From assembly GCF_902498995.1 (NCBI RefSeq), contig NZ_CABVLY010000037.1, forward strand, positions 1-64,000: DNA of 64,000 nucleotides. Direction: 5' to 3'. A model generated the notes under the pieces. It did not search any database, was not told where the DNA came from, and was given only the letters and a program-made list of their open reading frames with translations. Both the position numbers and the translations under genes were made by a program. This document shows positions 53,205 to 61,751 of the stretch, in pieces. The DNA comes from Burkholderia anthina. Its GTDB lineage: Bacteria; Pseudomonadota; Gammaproteobacteria; Burkholderiales; Burkholderiaceae. Each line of letters opens with the position of its first letter. Positions within the stretch are counted from its first letter, which is position 1.

Positions 53205-54731
53205 TTATTGAAACGCCACTTCCGCAAAGCTCCGCAGTTTGCGGCTATGCAGCTTGTCGAGCCCGTTCGTGCGCAGGATCTCCATCGCCTTCACGCCGAT
53301 CTGCAGATGCTGGTCGACCTGCCCGCGATAGAACGTGTCGGCCATGCCCGGCAGTTTCAGCTCGCCGTGCAGCGGCTTGTCCGATACGCACAGCAGCGTG
53401 CCGTACGGCACGCGGAAGCGGAACCCGTTCGCGGCGATCGTCGCGCTTTCCATGTCGAGCGCGATCGCCCGGCTCTGCGACAGGCGCTGCACGGGCTCGC
53501 GGTGATCGCGCAGTTCCCAGTTGCGGTTGTCGACGCTCGCGACCGTCCCCGTGCGCATCACGCGCTTCAGCTCGACGCCTTCGAGCTGCGTGACTTCGGC
53601 CACGCCGCGCTCGAGTGCGAGCTGCACTTCGGCGAGCGCCGGGATCGGCACCCACAGCGGCAGGTCGGCGTCGAGCACGTGATCCTCGCGCACGTAACCG
53701 TGTGCGAGCACGTAGTCGCCGAGACGCTGCGTGTTGCGCAGGCCCGCGCAGTGACCGAGCATCACCCATGCATGCGGACGCAGCACCGCGATGTGGTCGG
53801 TGATCGTCTTCGCATTCGACGGGCCGACGCCGATGTTGACCATCGTGATCCCGCTGCCGTCCGCGCGCTTCAGGTGATACGCGGGCATCTGCGGCAGCCG
53901 CGGCGGCGCGGCGCCTTCGGCCGCCTCGCTGCCGAGATTCGCGTTGTACGTGATGACGTCGCCCGGCTCGACGAACGCGCTGTACTGGCTGCGGTACGCA
54001 CGCACCTCCGGATCGCTGCTTTCGGTCATCAGCATGCGGCCCAGCTTCACGAACTCGTCGATATAGAACTGATAGTTCGTATAGAGCACGTAATTCTGGA
54101 AATGCGTGGGCGACGTGGCCGTGTAGTGACGCAGCCGGTGCAGCGAGAAGTCGACGCGCGCGGCGGTAAACAGCGCGAGCGGATGCGGCTCGCCATGCTC
54201 GGGCTCGAACGTGCCGTTGACGATGCGGTCGTCGAGATACGACAGATCGGGCGTATCGAAGATGTCGCGCATCGCGAGCAGGCGGTCGCGGTCGAGTTCG
54301 CCTTCGAGGTGGATCCCTTCGGGGAACGCAAAGTGGATCGGAATCGGCTGCGACGACACGCCGATCTCGATCTTTACATGGTGGTTCTTCGACAGCAGAC
54401 GCAGTTGCTCGCGATAGTAGTTCGCGAAGAGATCGGGACGCGTGACGGTGGTCTCGAACACGCCCGGGCCCGCGACGAAACCGTACGAGCGGCGCGAATC
54501 GACGTGCGTATTGACTTCGGTGCGGATGCGTACGAACGGATAGCACGCGCGCACGTGCTCGGTGATCGGTTCGTGGCGGCGGTAGCGCGCGAATGCATCG
54601 CGCAGGAAACCGGTATTGGTATCGTAGATGGCCGACAGCCGCGCGACGGCGGTGATCGGATCGTCGAATGCTTCGACGGGCGGGCTCTCGGGCGTCAGCA
54701 CCCGGTGCCGGCGGCTCAAATCGTTCTTCAT
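53205..54731 (-). CDS. amn: AMP nucleosidase
   Basis: Splits AMP into adenine and ribose 5-phosphate, adjusting the purine pool; cytosolic. 508 aa, similar to E. coli Amn (484 aa). It has the Amn-specific N-terminal domain (RTEVNTHVDSRRSYGFVAGPG) and a nucleoside phosphorylase-like C-terminal domain with VNIGVGPSNAKTITDHI and the catalytic ALDMESATIAANGFRFRVPYGTLLCVSDKPLHG. The start at 54731 has GAGG at 8 bases; an ATG two codons upstream is also possible. Convergent with the AKR gene. Confidence 0.95.
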   Translation of the reverse strand: MKNDLSRRHRVLTPESPPVEAFDDPITAVARLSAIYDTNTGFLRDAFARYRRHEPITEHVRACYPFVRIRTEVNTHVDSRRSYGFVAGPGVFETTVTRPDLFANYYREQLRLLSKNHHVKIEIGVSSQPIPIHFAFPEGIHLEGELDRDRLLAMRDIFDTPDLSYLDDRIVNGTFEPEHGEPHPLALFTAARVDFSLHRLRHYTATSPTHFQNYVLYTNYQFYIDEFVKLGRMLMTESSDPEVRAYRSQYSAFVEPGDVITYNANLGSEAAEGAAPPRLPQMPAYHLKRADGSGITMVNIGVGPSNAKTITDHIAVLRPHAWVMLGHCAGLRNTQRLGDYVLAHGYVREDHVLDADLPLWVPIPALAEVQLALERGVAEVTQLEGVELKRVMRTGTVASVDNRNWELRDHREPVQRLSQSRAIALDMESATIAANGFRFRVPYGTLLCVSDKPLHGELKLPGMADTFYRGQVDQHLQIGVKAMEILRTNGLDKLHSRKLRSFAEVAFQ

Positions 54732-54871
54732 TTTCATCACCTCGTCTGATCCAACGACATTACCACGGAACCCGGTCGCGCTCATGGCCGCCCGCTTGCA
54801 CGCAGCTTGCAAACGAAGGCCGGGCGGCGCGCAGTATTTGCTAAAATCGGAAGGTTCACTGGAGACTCATC

Positions 54872-55279
54872 ATGAAGCCGCTCATTCTCGTCGCCGCTGC
54901 CGCCGCGTTCGCTGGCACGTTCGCCACCGCCGGCGCCGCCTATGCCGCCGGCAGCACGCCGGCCGCCGACGCGCAGGCCCAGGCCGAGGCCAACGAAGCC
55001 GCCGGCCTGCCCGATCTCCGCAAGATCAACCGGCCGGGCGCCGAAGTCACGTCGAAAGTCGATTTCGCCGACATCCGCCGCACGCCGAGCTTCCATGAAA
55101 AGAGCAAGAACGGCACCGAGGTCACCGAGTATCGCGATCGCGGCAAGCCGGTCGAGATCGACGTGAAGTCGAACTTCGGCACGCGCTACCAGATGAGCTC
55201 GACGCTCGACACGTCGCCGAAGCCGCACGACGCGGGCGTCCCGATCACGCGCCTGCCGTCGGTCAACCTGCGCTACTGA
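54872..55279 (+). CDS. DUF2782 family exported protein
   Basis: A 135-aa exported protein with a Sec signal peptide (MKPLILVAAAAAFAGTFATAGAAYA). The core TEVTEYRDRGKPVEIDVKSNFGTRYQM fits DUF2782, a family often encoded next to thrB and polA in proteobacteria; thrB is the next gene here. Function unknown. The GAG-rich site CTGGAGACTCATC precedes the ATG. The middle region is polar and charged with no membrane segment. Confidence 0.85.
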   Translation: MKPLILVAAAAAFAGTFATAGAAYAAGSTPAADAQAQAEANEAAGLPDLRKINRPGAEVTSKVDFADIRRTPSFHEKSKNGTEVTEYRDRGKPVEIDVKSNFGTRYQMSSTLDTSPKPHDAGVPITRLPSVNLRY

Positions 55280-55386
55280 TTTCCTGCCGCGCCGCATCGA
55301 TCCCGATGCGGCGCGGCGGCTCCCCCTTCACCTCCTGTCGCGCTGCACGCCCCGCGCGGGCCGACAACTGACCAGACGCATCTCGC

Positions 55387-56385
55387 ATGGCCGTTTTCAC
55401 CGCTGTTTCCGACTCCGATCTCGCGCAATGGATGCGCCACTATGAACTGGGCGACGTGCTGGCGTTCCGCGGCATTCCGTCCGGCATCGAAAACAGCAAT
55501 TTCTTCCTGACGACGACGCGCGGCGAGTACGTCCTCACGATCTTCGAAAAGCTGACGGCGGAACAACTGCCGTTCTACCTGGACCTGATGCGCCATCTGG
55601 CCGGCCACGGCGTGCCGGTGCCGGATCCGGTCCCCCGCGACGACGGCGCGCTGTTCGGCGAGTTGCACGGCAAGCCGGCGGCGATCGTCACGAAGCTCGA
55701 CGGGGCCGCCGAACTCGCACCGGGGGTCGAACACTGCATCGAGGTCGGGCAGATGCTCGCGCGCCTGCACCTGGCCGGCCGCGACTATCCTCGCTACCAG
55801 CCGAACCTGCGCAGCCTGCCGTGGTGGCAGGAGAACGTGCCGGCGATCGTCCCGTTCGTCTCGGACGCGCAGCGCACGCTGCTCGAGGGCGAGCTGGCGC
55901 ATCAGGCCGCATTCTTCGCGTCGGACGATTACGCGGCGCTGCCGAGCGGCCCGTGCCACTGCGACCTGTTCCGCGACAACGTGCTGTTTGCGCACGCGGC
56001 GCCCGATACCGGCCATGACGTCCGGCTCGGCGGGTTCTTCGACTTCTATTTCGCCGGCTGCGACAAATGGCTGTTCGACGTCGCGGTCACCGTCAACGAC
56101 TGGTGCGTCGACCTCGCCACCGGCGTGCTCGACGTCGCGCGCGCGGACGCGCTGGTGCGCGCGTACCAGACGGTGCGCCCGTTCACGGCCGAGGAACGCC
56201 GCCACTGGCGCGACATGCTGCGCGCCGGCGCGTACCGCTTCTGGGTATCGCGCCTGTACGACTTCTACCTGCCGCGTGCGGCCGAAATGCTCAAACCGCA
56301 CGACCCCGGCCATTTCGAACGCATCCTGCGTGAGCGTATTGCCCATACGCCCGCGCTTCCCGAGATCCACACCGCATGCAACTGA
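55387..56385 (+). CDS. thrB: Homoserine kinase (type II, ThrB)
   Basis: Phosphorylates homoserine in threonine synthesis. 332 aa of the aminoglycoside phosphotransferase-like fold rather than GHMP kinase. MAVFTAVSDSDLAQWMRHYELG and FRGIPSGIENSNFFLTTTRGEYVLTIFE are the N-terminal signature; catalytic loop LPSGPCHCDLFRDNVLF and FFDFYFAGCDKWLFDVA carry the Asp residues. Overlaps the next gene by 10 bases. Downstream of DUF2782, a common order. Confidence 0.95.
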   Translation: MAVFTAVSDSDLAQWMRHYELGDVLAFRGIPSGIENSNFFLTTTRGEYVLTIFEKLTAEQLPFYLDLMRHLAGHGVPVPDPVPRDDGALFGELHGKPAAIVTKLDGAAELAPGVEHCIEVGQMLARLHLAGRDYPRYQPNLRSLPWWQENVPAIVPFVSDAQRTLLEGELAHQAAFFASDDYAALPSGPCHCDLFRDNVLFAHAAPDTGHDVRLGGFFDFYFAGCDKWLFDVAVTVNDWCVDLATGVLDVARADALVRAYQTVRPFTAEERRHWRDMLRAGAYRFWVSRLYDFYLPRAAEMLKPHDPGHFERILRERIAHTPALPEIHTACN

Positions 56386-57185
56386 TCGAAGTGCCCGCGA
56401 AAGCGGGCTATGTCTGGTTCCGTCAAGGCATCTGGCTGTTCCGCCGGAACCCGCTCGCGTTCATCACGCTGTTCTTCACGTACCTGCTGGCGATCACGCT
56501 GGTGTCGATGGTGCCGGTGGTCGGCGCGGCGCTGCCGCTGCTGTTCATCCCCGGCATCGCGGTCGGCTTCATGGCCGCGTGCCGCGACACGGTGGCCGGC
56601 AAACCGGTGATGCCGACGATCCTCATCGACGGCTTCCGCTCGTACGGCCCGGCCACGACGCAGCGGCTGCTCGTGCTCGGCGTCGTCTATGTCGCGCTGA
56701 TGGTGCTGGTGTTCGCCGGTTCGTCGATCGTGGACGGCGGCGCCCTGCTCCACATGATGCTGGGCACGACGGGCGACCCGAGCACCACGCCGGAAGCGCT
56801 CGCCGCGCAAGGCACGCTCGGCGCACTGCTCCTCGCGACGCTGCTCTACGCGCCGGTCGCGATGCTGTTCTGGTTCGCACCCGTGCTCACCGCGTGGCAT
56901 GACATTCCGCCCGCCAAGGCGCTGTTCTTCAGCATCGTCAGCTGCTGGCGCAATCGCGGCGCATTCGTCGTGTACGGCCTGCTGTGGTTCGGCGTCGCGC
57001 TCGGCACGTCGTTCGGCCTGTCGCTGCTGCTGCAGGCGCTCGGCGCCGGCGCCTACGGGCTGACGATCATGATGCCGGTGACGATCATCATCGTCACGAT
57101 GATGTACTGCTCCTTTTACGCGACCTATCGCGGCTGCTTCGGCGTGCAGGAACCGGGCGGCCCGACGCCCGCGTCGGGCCGCTGA
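56376..57185 (+). CDS. BPSS1780 family membrane protein
   Basis: A 269-aa inner-membrane protein with about six helices (about 30-48, 52-72, 98-118, 145-170, 200-225 and 230-250). Sequence LIEVPAKAGYVWFRQGIWLFRRNPLAFITLFF fits the BPSS1780 family of Burkholderia. Function unknown. It overlaps thrB by 10 bases and is translationally coupled to it. The C-terminus ends polar (EPGGPTPASGR). Confidence 0.85.
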   Translation: MQLIEVPAKAGYVWFRQGIWLFRRNPLAFITLFFTYLLAITLVSMVPVVGAALPLLFIPGIAVGFMAACRDTVAGKPVMPTILIDGFRSYGPATTQRLLVLGVVYVALMVLVFAGSSIVDGGALLHMMLGTTGDPSTTPEALAAQGTLGALLLATLLYAPVAMLFWFAPVLTAWHDIPPAKALFFSIVSCWRNRGAFVVYGLLWFGVALGTSFGLSLLLQALGAGAYGLTIMMPVTIIIVTMMYCSFYATYRGCFGVQEPGGPTPASGR

Positions 57186-57299
57186 GCCCGGCATCGGCCG
57201 GCGCGCGTCGCCGGCCGCCCTTCCCCGCCCGGGCCGGGCGTTGCCGGCGGCCCGTCCAGCCCGCCACCGTTTGCCCGTCTCCCCTGTTCAACCGAATCA

Positions 57300-57327
57300 T
57301 TTGCGCGCAAAATAATTTGTGTGCAAA
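57300..57327. promoter_or_regulatory. OhrR operator at the ohrR promoter
   Basis: TTTGCGCGCAAA (57300-57311) and TTTGTGTGCAAA (57316-57327) flank ATAA, 32 bases before the ohrR ATG. The core CAAAATAATTTG is an OhrR-type inverted repeat related to the box before ohr, so OhrR probably represses itself. Confidence 0.7.
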
Positions 57328-57358
57328 TCGTTAGCGCGTCCGACGCGCCGCCCGAATC

Positions 57359-57811
57359 ATGGACCGTCTGCCCCCATTACCCCAGACGCTCGACGAGCAA
57401 CTCTGCTTCGCGCTGTATGCCACGTCGCATGCGATGACGAAGGCGTACAAGCCGTTGCTCGACAAGCTGTCGCTGACCTACCCCCAATATCTGGCGATGC
57501 TCGTGCTGTGGGAACGCGACGACATCGCGGTGAAGGACATCGCGGGCCGGCTCGACCTCGACCCGGCCACCGTCACGCCGCTGCTGAAACGGCTCGAGGC
57601 GCTCGGCTATGTCGAGCGCGTGCGCAGCGCGACCGACGAGCGCGTCGTGAACGTGCGCGTGACGGCGGAAGGACGCGCGCTGAAGGACAAGGCGCGCTCG
57701 GTACCCGCCGATCTCTTTTGCGCGATGCAGCAAACACCCGAATTCCTGGTGCGGCTGCGCGCGGATCTCCAGCAACTGCGCAGCGCGCTGTCGGACGCCA
57801 ACGAAAGCTGA
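57359..57811 (+). CDS. ohrR: MarR-family organic peroxide sensor/repressor
   Basis: A 150-aa repressor that senses organic hydroperoxides. The reactive Cys16 lies in LDEQLCFALYATSHAMTKAYKP, the OhrR hallmark; a second cysteine, Cys121 (ADLFCAM), allows the two-Cys disulfide mechanism. The winged helix reads IAVKDIAGRLDLDPATVTPLLKRLEALGYVERVRSATDERVVNVRVT. It sits before ohr on the same strand with a terminator and an operator between, so the two have separate promoters with a shared repressor. Confidence 0.95.
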   Translation: MDRLPPLPQTLDEQLCFALYATSHAMTKAYKPLLDKLSLTYPQYLAMLVLWERDDIAVKDIAGRLDLDPATVTPLLKRLEALGYVERVRSATDERVVNVRVTAEGRALKDKARSVPADLFCAMQQTPEFLVRLRADLQQLRSALSDANES

Positions 57812-57830
57812 CGCACCGCGCCGCCAACGG

Positions 57831-57852
57831 GCCCGGCACTGTCGGGCTTTTT
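57831..57852 (+). terminator. Intrinsic terminator of ohrR
   Basis: Stem GCCCG/CGGGC (extendable with a G-T pair) followed by TTTTTCTTT. Confidence 0.75.
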
Positions 57853-57866
57853 CTTTAAAATTTCAT

Positions 57867-57895
57867 TTGCACACAAATCATTTGTGTTCTATATT
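57867..57895 (+). promoter_or_regulatory. ohr promoter with embedded OhrR operator
   Basis: TTGCAC (57867-57872) and TATATT (57890-57895) are 17 bases apart. Between them, overlapping the -35, is the perfect palindrome ACACAAAT-C-ATTTGTGT (57871-57887), which matches an OhrR box. Confidence 0.85.
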
Positions 57896-57965
57896 TTCTT
57901 CGTGGCCGGCGACACCCCGTCCGACCGGACCGCTTTCCTCCCTTTCCTTCGACAGGAGCTGCACG

Positions 57966-58385
57966 ATGAACATTCTGTACAAGACGAGCGCCACGAGCAC
58001 GGGCGGCCGCGACGGCCGCGCGGTATCCGCCGACAACAAGCTGGAAGTGAAGCTGGCCGCGCCGCGCGAGCTCGGCGGCACGGGCGCCGAAGGCACGAAT
58101 CCGGAGCAGCTCTTTGCCGCAGGCTACTCGGCCTGTTTCCTGAGCGCGATGAAATTCGTCGCCGGCCAGAACAAGCAAGCGCTGCCGGCCGACACGCAGG
58201 TCACGGCAGAAGTGGGCATCGGCCCGAACGATGCAGGCGGCTTCGGGCTGGACATCGAGCTGCGCGTGTCGCTGCCCGGTCTCGACAAGGCCGACGCGCA
58301 GGCGCTGGTCGACAAGGCGCACCAGGTGTGCCCGTACTCGAACGCCACGCGCAACAACGTGCCGGTACGCCTGACGGTCGTCTGA
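57966..58385 (+). CDS. ohr: Organic hydroperoxide resistance protein
   Basis: Thiol peroxidase that reduces fatty-acid and other organic hydroperoxides, recharged by lipoylated proteins. 139 aa, OsmC/Ohr fold. Peroxidatic Cys57 (GYSACFLSA) and resolving Cys122 (VCPYSNAT) are both present, with the conserved Arg at residue 15 (TGGRDGRA) and Glu47 (GTNPEQLF). CAGGAG lies before the ATG. Controlled by ohrR upstream; a long hairpin terminator follows. Confidence 0.97.
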   Translation: MNILYKTSATSTGGRDGRAVSADNKLEVKLAAPRELGGTGAEGTNPEQLFAAGYSACFLSAMKFVAGQNKQALPADTQVTAEVGIGPNDAGGFGLDIELRVSLPGLDKADAQALVDKAHQVCPYSNATRNNVPVRLTVV

Positions 58386-58408
58386 CGCGACGCACGGCGC
58401 CAAATGCA

Positions 58409-58446
58409 AAAAGGGCGTGTGCGGCTTGTGCCGCACACGCCCTTTT
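58409..58446. terminator. Strong bidirectional terminator
   Basis: A perfect 17-bp stem, AAAAGGGCGTGTGCGGC with its complement, and a TTGT loop. It closes ohr rightward and the DUF3563 gene leftward. Confidence 0.92.
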
Positions 58447-58492
58447 GCGTAATTCTCGGGGCCGACTGACGAGCCGGCCCGTGCCGCGCTGC

Positions 58493-58669
58493 TTAACGCG
58501 AGCCGAACGAGAACGGACGGCCCATCGCCGCTTCGCGATCGATCTTGCGCATACGGAATTCGAGATCGTAGATGTCGGTCGCTTCGGACAGGTACGCTTC
58601 GGCGCGCTCTTTCGAGGCCTTCTCGGCGTTCTTGGTCAGCATCAGGAAGAGGTGGCTCAGCAGGTACAT
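58493..58669 (-). CDS. DUF3563 family small protein
   Basis: A 58-aa protein: MYLLSHLFLMLTKNAEKASK then ERAEAYLSEATDIYDLEFRM and MGRPFSFGSR. This is the DUF3563 pattern, found in many near-identical copies in Burkholderia. The N-terminus is amphipathic/hydrophobic and could touch the membrane; the middle is helical. It resembles DUF1127 proteins in size and basic end (MRKIDREAAMGRPF), a group linked with RNA or stress regulation in other bacteria, but that link is inference. A special promoter lies 45 bases upstream. Confidence 0.9.
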   Translation of the reverse strand: MYLLSHLFLMLTKNAEKASKERAEAYLSEATDIYDLEFRMRKIDREAAMGRPFSFGSR

Positions 58670-58700
58670 GTTCGATCTCGCAATCCAAAGGTTCTTTGAC

Positions 58701-58732
58701 TAGGGTTTTCCCGAATTATAGGGAAAACCCTA
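58701..58732 (-). promoter_or_regulatory. Promoter with a 12-bp inverted repeat around the -10
   Basis: On the minus strand TAGGGTTTTCCC is followed at once by TATAAT, TC, then GGGAAAACCCTA. The repeats pair perfectly and each arm also has GGG/CCC ends. A protein binding the arms would straddle the -10 (58720-58715). The -35 is weak (TAGCCA, 17 bases away). It drives the DUF3563 gene. Confidence 0.75.
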
Positions 58733-58750
58733 AACTTTGGCTAGCATCGA

Positions 58751-59860
58751 TCAGACGGTGCGTCGTTCGGTCGCCACAGTTCGGCGATTCTGTTCGAAAA
58801 AGGACCAGATCATGGCGCTCGCATCGGGGCCGACGGCCGCGTGAAACGGCACGGCTTCGTCGCCGCCCGCCCACGCATGATCAAGCCCTTTCACGTGACA
58901 CAGCCGCACGACCGGTTCGCCGTCGCGGCGCACGTCGGTGATCTGCGCGCCCGCCTCGCGCGTCTCCGCGCGGTCGCCGCCGCGCAGCGCGCCGCGGCTG
59001 TCCGCGAGCCCGTTCAGGCGCATGAACTGCACGGTCAACTGATCGGCGTTCTTCGGCGCGACGACATGGTCGCCGTCGCCCTGCACGATCAGCGCGGGCA
59101 TGCCCGGATGCGAACCGGGGTCGACCAGCGCATCGACGGCCGCAGCCGGGTTCAGCCGCAGACCGCGCCGCATCACATCCATCGCGCTGATCCCGGAATT
59201 CGCCTCGCCGAGCGCCGGGCCCGAATGCAGCGCGACCGCCGCGAAGCGGTCGGGATGGTGCAGCGCGAGCAGCGACGCGAGGCCCGCGCCGGCCGACAGG
59301 CCCGCGACGTACACGCGCGACGCGTCGAAACCGCGCTCGTCGACGAGCGCGTCGACGAGCGACGCGACCGCGTCCGCTTCGCCGCGGCCCGCGCGGTCGG
59401 TGTCTTCGTACCAGTGCCAGCAGCCGTGCGCGTGCGCGCGCAGCGATTGCTCGGGATACAGCACCGCGAAACCGTGCTTGTCGGCCAGCAGGTTCATCCG
59501 GGTGCCCTGCGCGAACTCGTCGGCCGATTGCTGGCAGCCGTGCAGCATCACGACGAGCGGCATCGCGCCGCGCCGACGGCCTGGCGGCACGTAGAGGCCA
59601 TATGCAAGCTGCTGGACCAGGCGGCCGAGCGCCGGCGCCATCGGATGCTCGCCGCGCGTCCATTCGCCGGCCGCCCACGCCGCCGCGCGAGGCCGCACGC
59701 GCGATTCGCGCGGCGGGGACAGATCAGCGGCAGCGGACGACGCCGCGGCCTCGAGCGTATCGCGCGTGATCCGCTGGGCATCGCGCGCCGCACGTTTGGC
59801 AGCCGGAGACAGCATGCGTTTCACGCCGCCCAGCCATACCTTCGTCAGACTTTTGGTCAT
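58751..59860 (-). CDS. PHB depolymerase family esterase
   Basis: A 369-aa alpha/beta hydrolase of the extracellular PHB depolymerase/esterase family (LpqC-like). LVVMLHGCQQSADEFAQGTRMN is the oxyanion region, the nucleophile Ser is in VAGLSAGAGLASLLAL, Asp in VQGDGDHVVAPKNA and His in GLDHAWAGG. No signal peptide: it starts MTKSLTKVWLGGVKRMLSP, a basic amphipathic helix. So the enzyme may be cytosolic or weakly membrane-bound, and a PHB substrate is doubtful. Monocistronic. Confidence 0.9.
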   Translation of the reverse strand: MTKSLTKVWLGGVKRMLSPAAKRAARDAQRITRDTLEAAASSAAADLSPPRESRVRPRAAAWAAGEWTRGEHPMAPALGRLVQQLAYGLYVPPGRRRGAMPLVVMLHGCQQSADEFAQGTRMNLLADKHGFAVLYPEQSLRAHAHGCWHWYEDTDRAGRGEADAVASLVDALVDERGFDASRVYVAGLSAGAGLASLLALHHPDRFAAVALHSGPALGEANSGISAMDVMRRGLRLNPAAAVDALVDPGSHPGMPALIVQGDGDHVVAPKNADQLTVQFMRLNGLADSRGALRGGDRAETREAGAQITDVRRDGEPVVRLCHVKGLDHAWAGGDEAVPFHAAVGPDASAMIWSFFEQNRRTVATERRTV

Positions 59861-60108
59861 CGATCGGGCTCGCAGTCAGGAAAAATGGGGACACCACACA
59901 GGGTGCATCGTTCGCGTTTGTGCAATGCACCATAACACTGTTTCTGGGATTTTTCCTGCACGCGGATAGTTCCCCGCGCCGCGAAAAACGGGCCCCGAGC
60001 ACACGCGGCGCTATACTCGGGTCTGGCCGCTTGTATCCGTTGTAGTCGTTCTTTCCGGCTCGCGCGTTGATTTAAGCATTCGTCCCGCCTCTGCCTGCTC
60101 CCTTCCCG

Positions 60109-60807
60109 ATGTTCGACCTGTCCTCTCACCTGTGGATCATGATCACCGCATTCGGCGGCGCCGGCCTGACGTTGCCGCTCGCGGTCACGATCGCTGTCTG
60201 GCTAGCGCTCGGCTACTCGTGGCAGCGTTCGGTCGCGTGGCTGGGGGTGCTCGCGGCCGCGATCGCGGTCGTCGCGCTCACGAAGATCGCGTTCCTCGGC
60301 TGGGGCATCGGCATCCGCTCGTGGGACTTCACGGGCTTCAGCGGCCACGCGATGCTGTCGACGTCGGTGTATCCCGTCGCGATCTTCCTCGCGCTGATCC
60401 GCACGCGCGCGCCGGCCCGGATCGCCGGCATCGCGCTCGGGCTCGCGGCCGGCATCGCGGTCGGCGTGTCGCGCGTCGCGCTGGATGCCCATTCGCCATC
60501 CGAATCGATCACCGGCTGCATCGTCGGCGCGATCGCCGCGATCGCGTTCATCGCCGGTTCGTGGCGCGCCATGCCGCACCGCTGGTCGGTGCCGGCCGTG
60601 GTCGCGAGCCTCGCCCTCGTCACGGTCGCGCTGCACGGCATCACGGTTCCGTCGCACCGCTGGGTCACCAAGGTCGCGCTGGAGTTGTCGGGGCACGAGC
60701 GCCCGTTCGTCCGCGCGCGCTGGAAAGCCAATCCGAACTACCGGCCGGCGTCGCAGCCGTCGTCGCTGCAGCGCAGCGAATCGGCGGCGGCATTGCTGCA
60801 CGCGTGA
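60109..60807 (+). CDS. PAP2 superfamily membrane phosphatase
   Basis: A 232-aa inner-membrane protein with about six helices and a PAP2 core. GFSGHAMLSTSVYPVAIFLAL holds the SGH motif and VGVSRVALDAHSPSESITG the SR-x6-H motif, so the catalytic His and Arg are present. Likely removes phosphate from lipid phosphates (phosphatidate, undecaprenyl pyrophosphate or similar). C-terminal 60 residues are hydrophilic with no known domain. Confidence 0.88.
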   Translation: MFDLSSHLWIMITAFGGAGLTLPLAVTIAVWLALGYSWQRSVAWLGVLAAAIAVVALTKIAFLGWGIGIRSWDFTGFSGHAMLSTSVYPVAIFLALIRTRAPARIAGIALGLAAGIAVGVSRVALDAHSPSESITGCIVGAIAAIAFIAGSWRAMPHRWSVPAVVASLALVTVALHGITVPSHRWVTKVALELSGHERPFVRARWKANPNYRPASQPSSLQRSESAAALLHA

Positions 60808-60886
60808 CGGGCCGCGCGAGCGTCATTCCCGCCCGCTCTCAAGTCTGACGATTTCATGTGCGCCGTCACATGAACGGTATGTCGAG

Positions 60887-60910
60887 CGTTATAACCCGCC
60901 CTATATTACG
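60887..60910. promoter_or_regulatory. ModE box upstream of modA
   Basis: CGTTATAA (60887-60894) and ATATTACG (60903-60910) form an inverted repeat with an 8-base spacer, very close to the E. coli ModE-binding site. It is centred 45 bases before the modA ATG, so molybdate-loaded ModE should repress the operon. Confidence 0.85.
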
Positions 60911-60943
60911 ATTACGGTTTTCCACCATTCAAACGATCAGACC

Positions 60944-61741
60944 ATGCGCTCAACCGTTCGCCCGCTTCGCCGCACCCTGCTCCGCTTTCTGCCGATCGCC
61001 ACGCTTGCCGCCGGGATCGCGTTCAGCGCACCGGCTTCCGCTGCCGACGAACTGGTCGTCTCGGCAGCCGCAAGCCTGACGAACGCGTTCAAGGCCGTCG
61101 GCGACGCTTACCAGAAGCAGCATCCGGACACCAAGGTGCTGTTCAACTTCGGCGCGTCGGACGTGCTGATGCAGCAGATCGCCAAGGGCGCACCGGCCGA
61201 CGTGTTCGCGTCCGCCGACCAGAAGGCGATGGATCGCGCGGTCAGCGAAAACGTCATCGTGCCCGGCACGCGCCGCGATTTCGCCGCGAACTCGCTCGTG
61301 CTGATCGTGCCGGCCGACAGCCACGCGGCCGCGCCGACGTCGCTGAACGACCTGACGGCGCCGGGCGTGAAGCGTGTCGCGTACGGCGACCCGGCGTCGG
61401 TGCCGGTCGGCCGCTACACCGAAGGCGCGCTGCGCGCGGCGGGCGTGTGGGACGCCATCAGCGCGAAGGGCGTGCTGGCCGCGAACGTGCGCCAGAGCCT
61501 CGATTACGTCGCGCGCGGCGAAGTCGACGCGGGCTTCGTGTTCGGCACCGACGCGGCGATCATGCCCGGCCGCGTGAAGGTCGCACTGACCGTGCCGACG
61601 CAAACGGCCATCACCTATCCGATCGCGGTGGTCAAGGACAGCCGCCATGCCGCGCAGGCGCAGTCGTTCATCGACTTCGTCGCGTCGCCGCAGGGCCAGG
61701 CCGTGCTGTCGACGTTCGGTTTCAAGCCCGCGAGCAAGTGA
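60944..61741 (+). CDS. modA: Molybdate ABC transporter substrate-binding protein
   Basis: Periplasmic protein that captures molybdate (or tungstate). 265 aa. Signal peptide at 1-33 (ending APASAA). Mature text DELVVSAAASLTNAFKAVGDAY and FNFGASDVLMQQIAKGAPADVFASADQ is the ModA signature, with Ser and Tyr/Val ligands in ASLT and GASDV; the second domain has VRQSLDYVARGEVDAGFVFGTDA. First gene of modABC, under a ModE box. The ribosome site is weak. Confidence 0.96.
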   Translation: MRSTVRPLRRTLLRFLPIATLAAGIAFSAPASAADELVVSAAASLTNAFKAVGDAYQKQHPDTKVLFNFGASDVLMQQIAKGAPADVFASADQKAMDRAVSENVIVPGTRRDFAANSLVLIVPADSHAAAPTSLNDLTAPGVKRVAYGDPASVPVGRYTEGALRAAGVWDAISAKGVLAANVRQSLDYVARGEVDAGFVFGTDAAIMPGRVKVALTVPTQTAITYPIAVVKDSRHAAQAQSFIDFVASPQGQAVLSTFGFKPASK

Positions 61742-61751
61742 GCGTAGCGTG

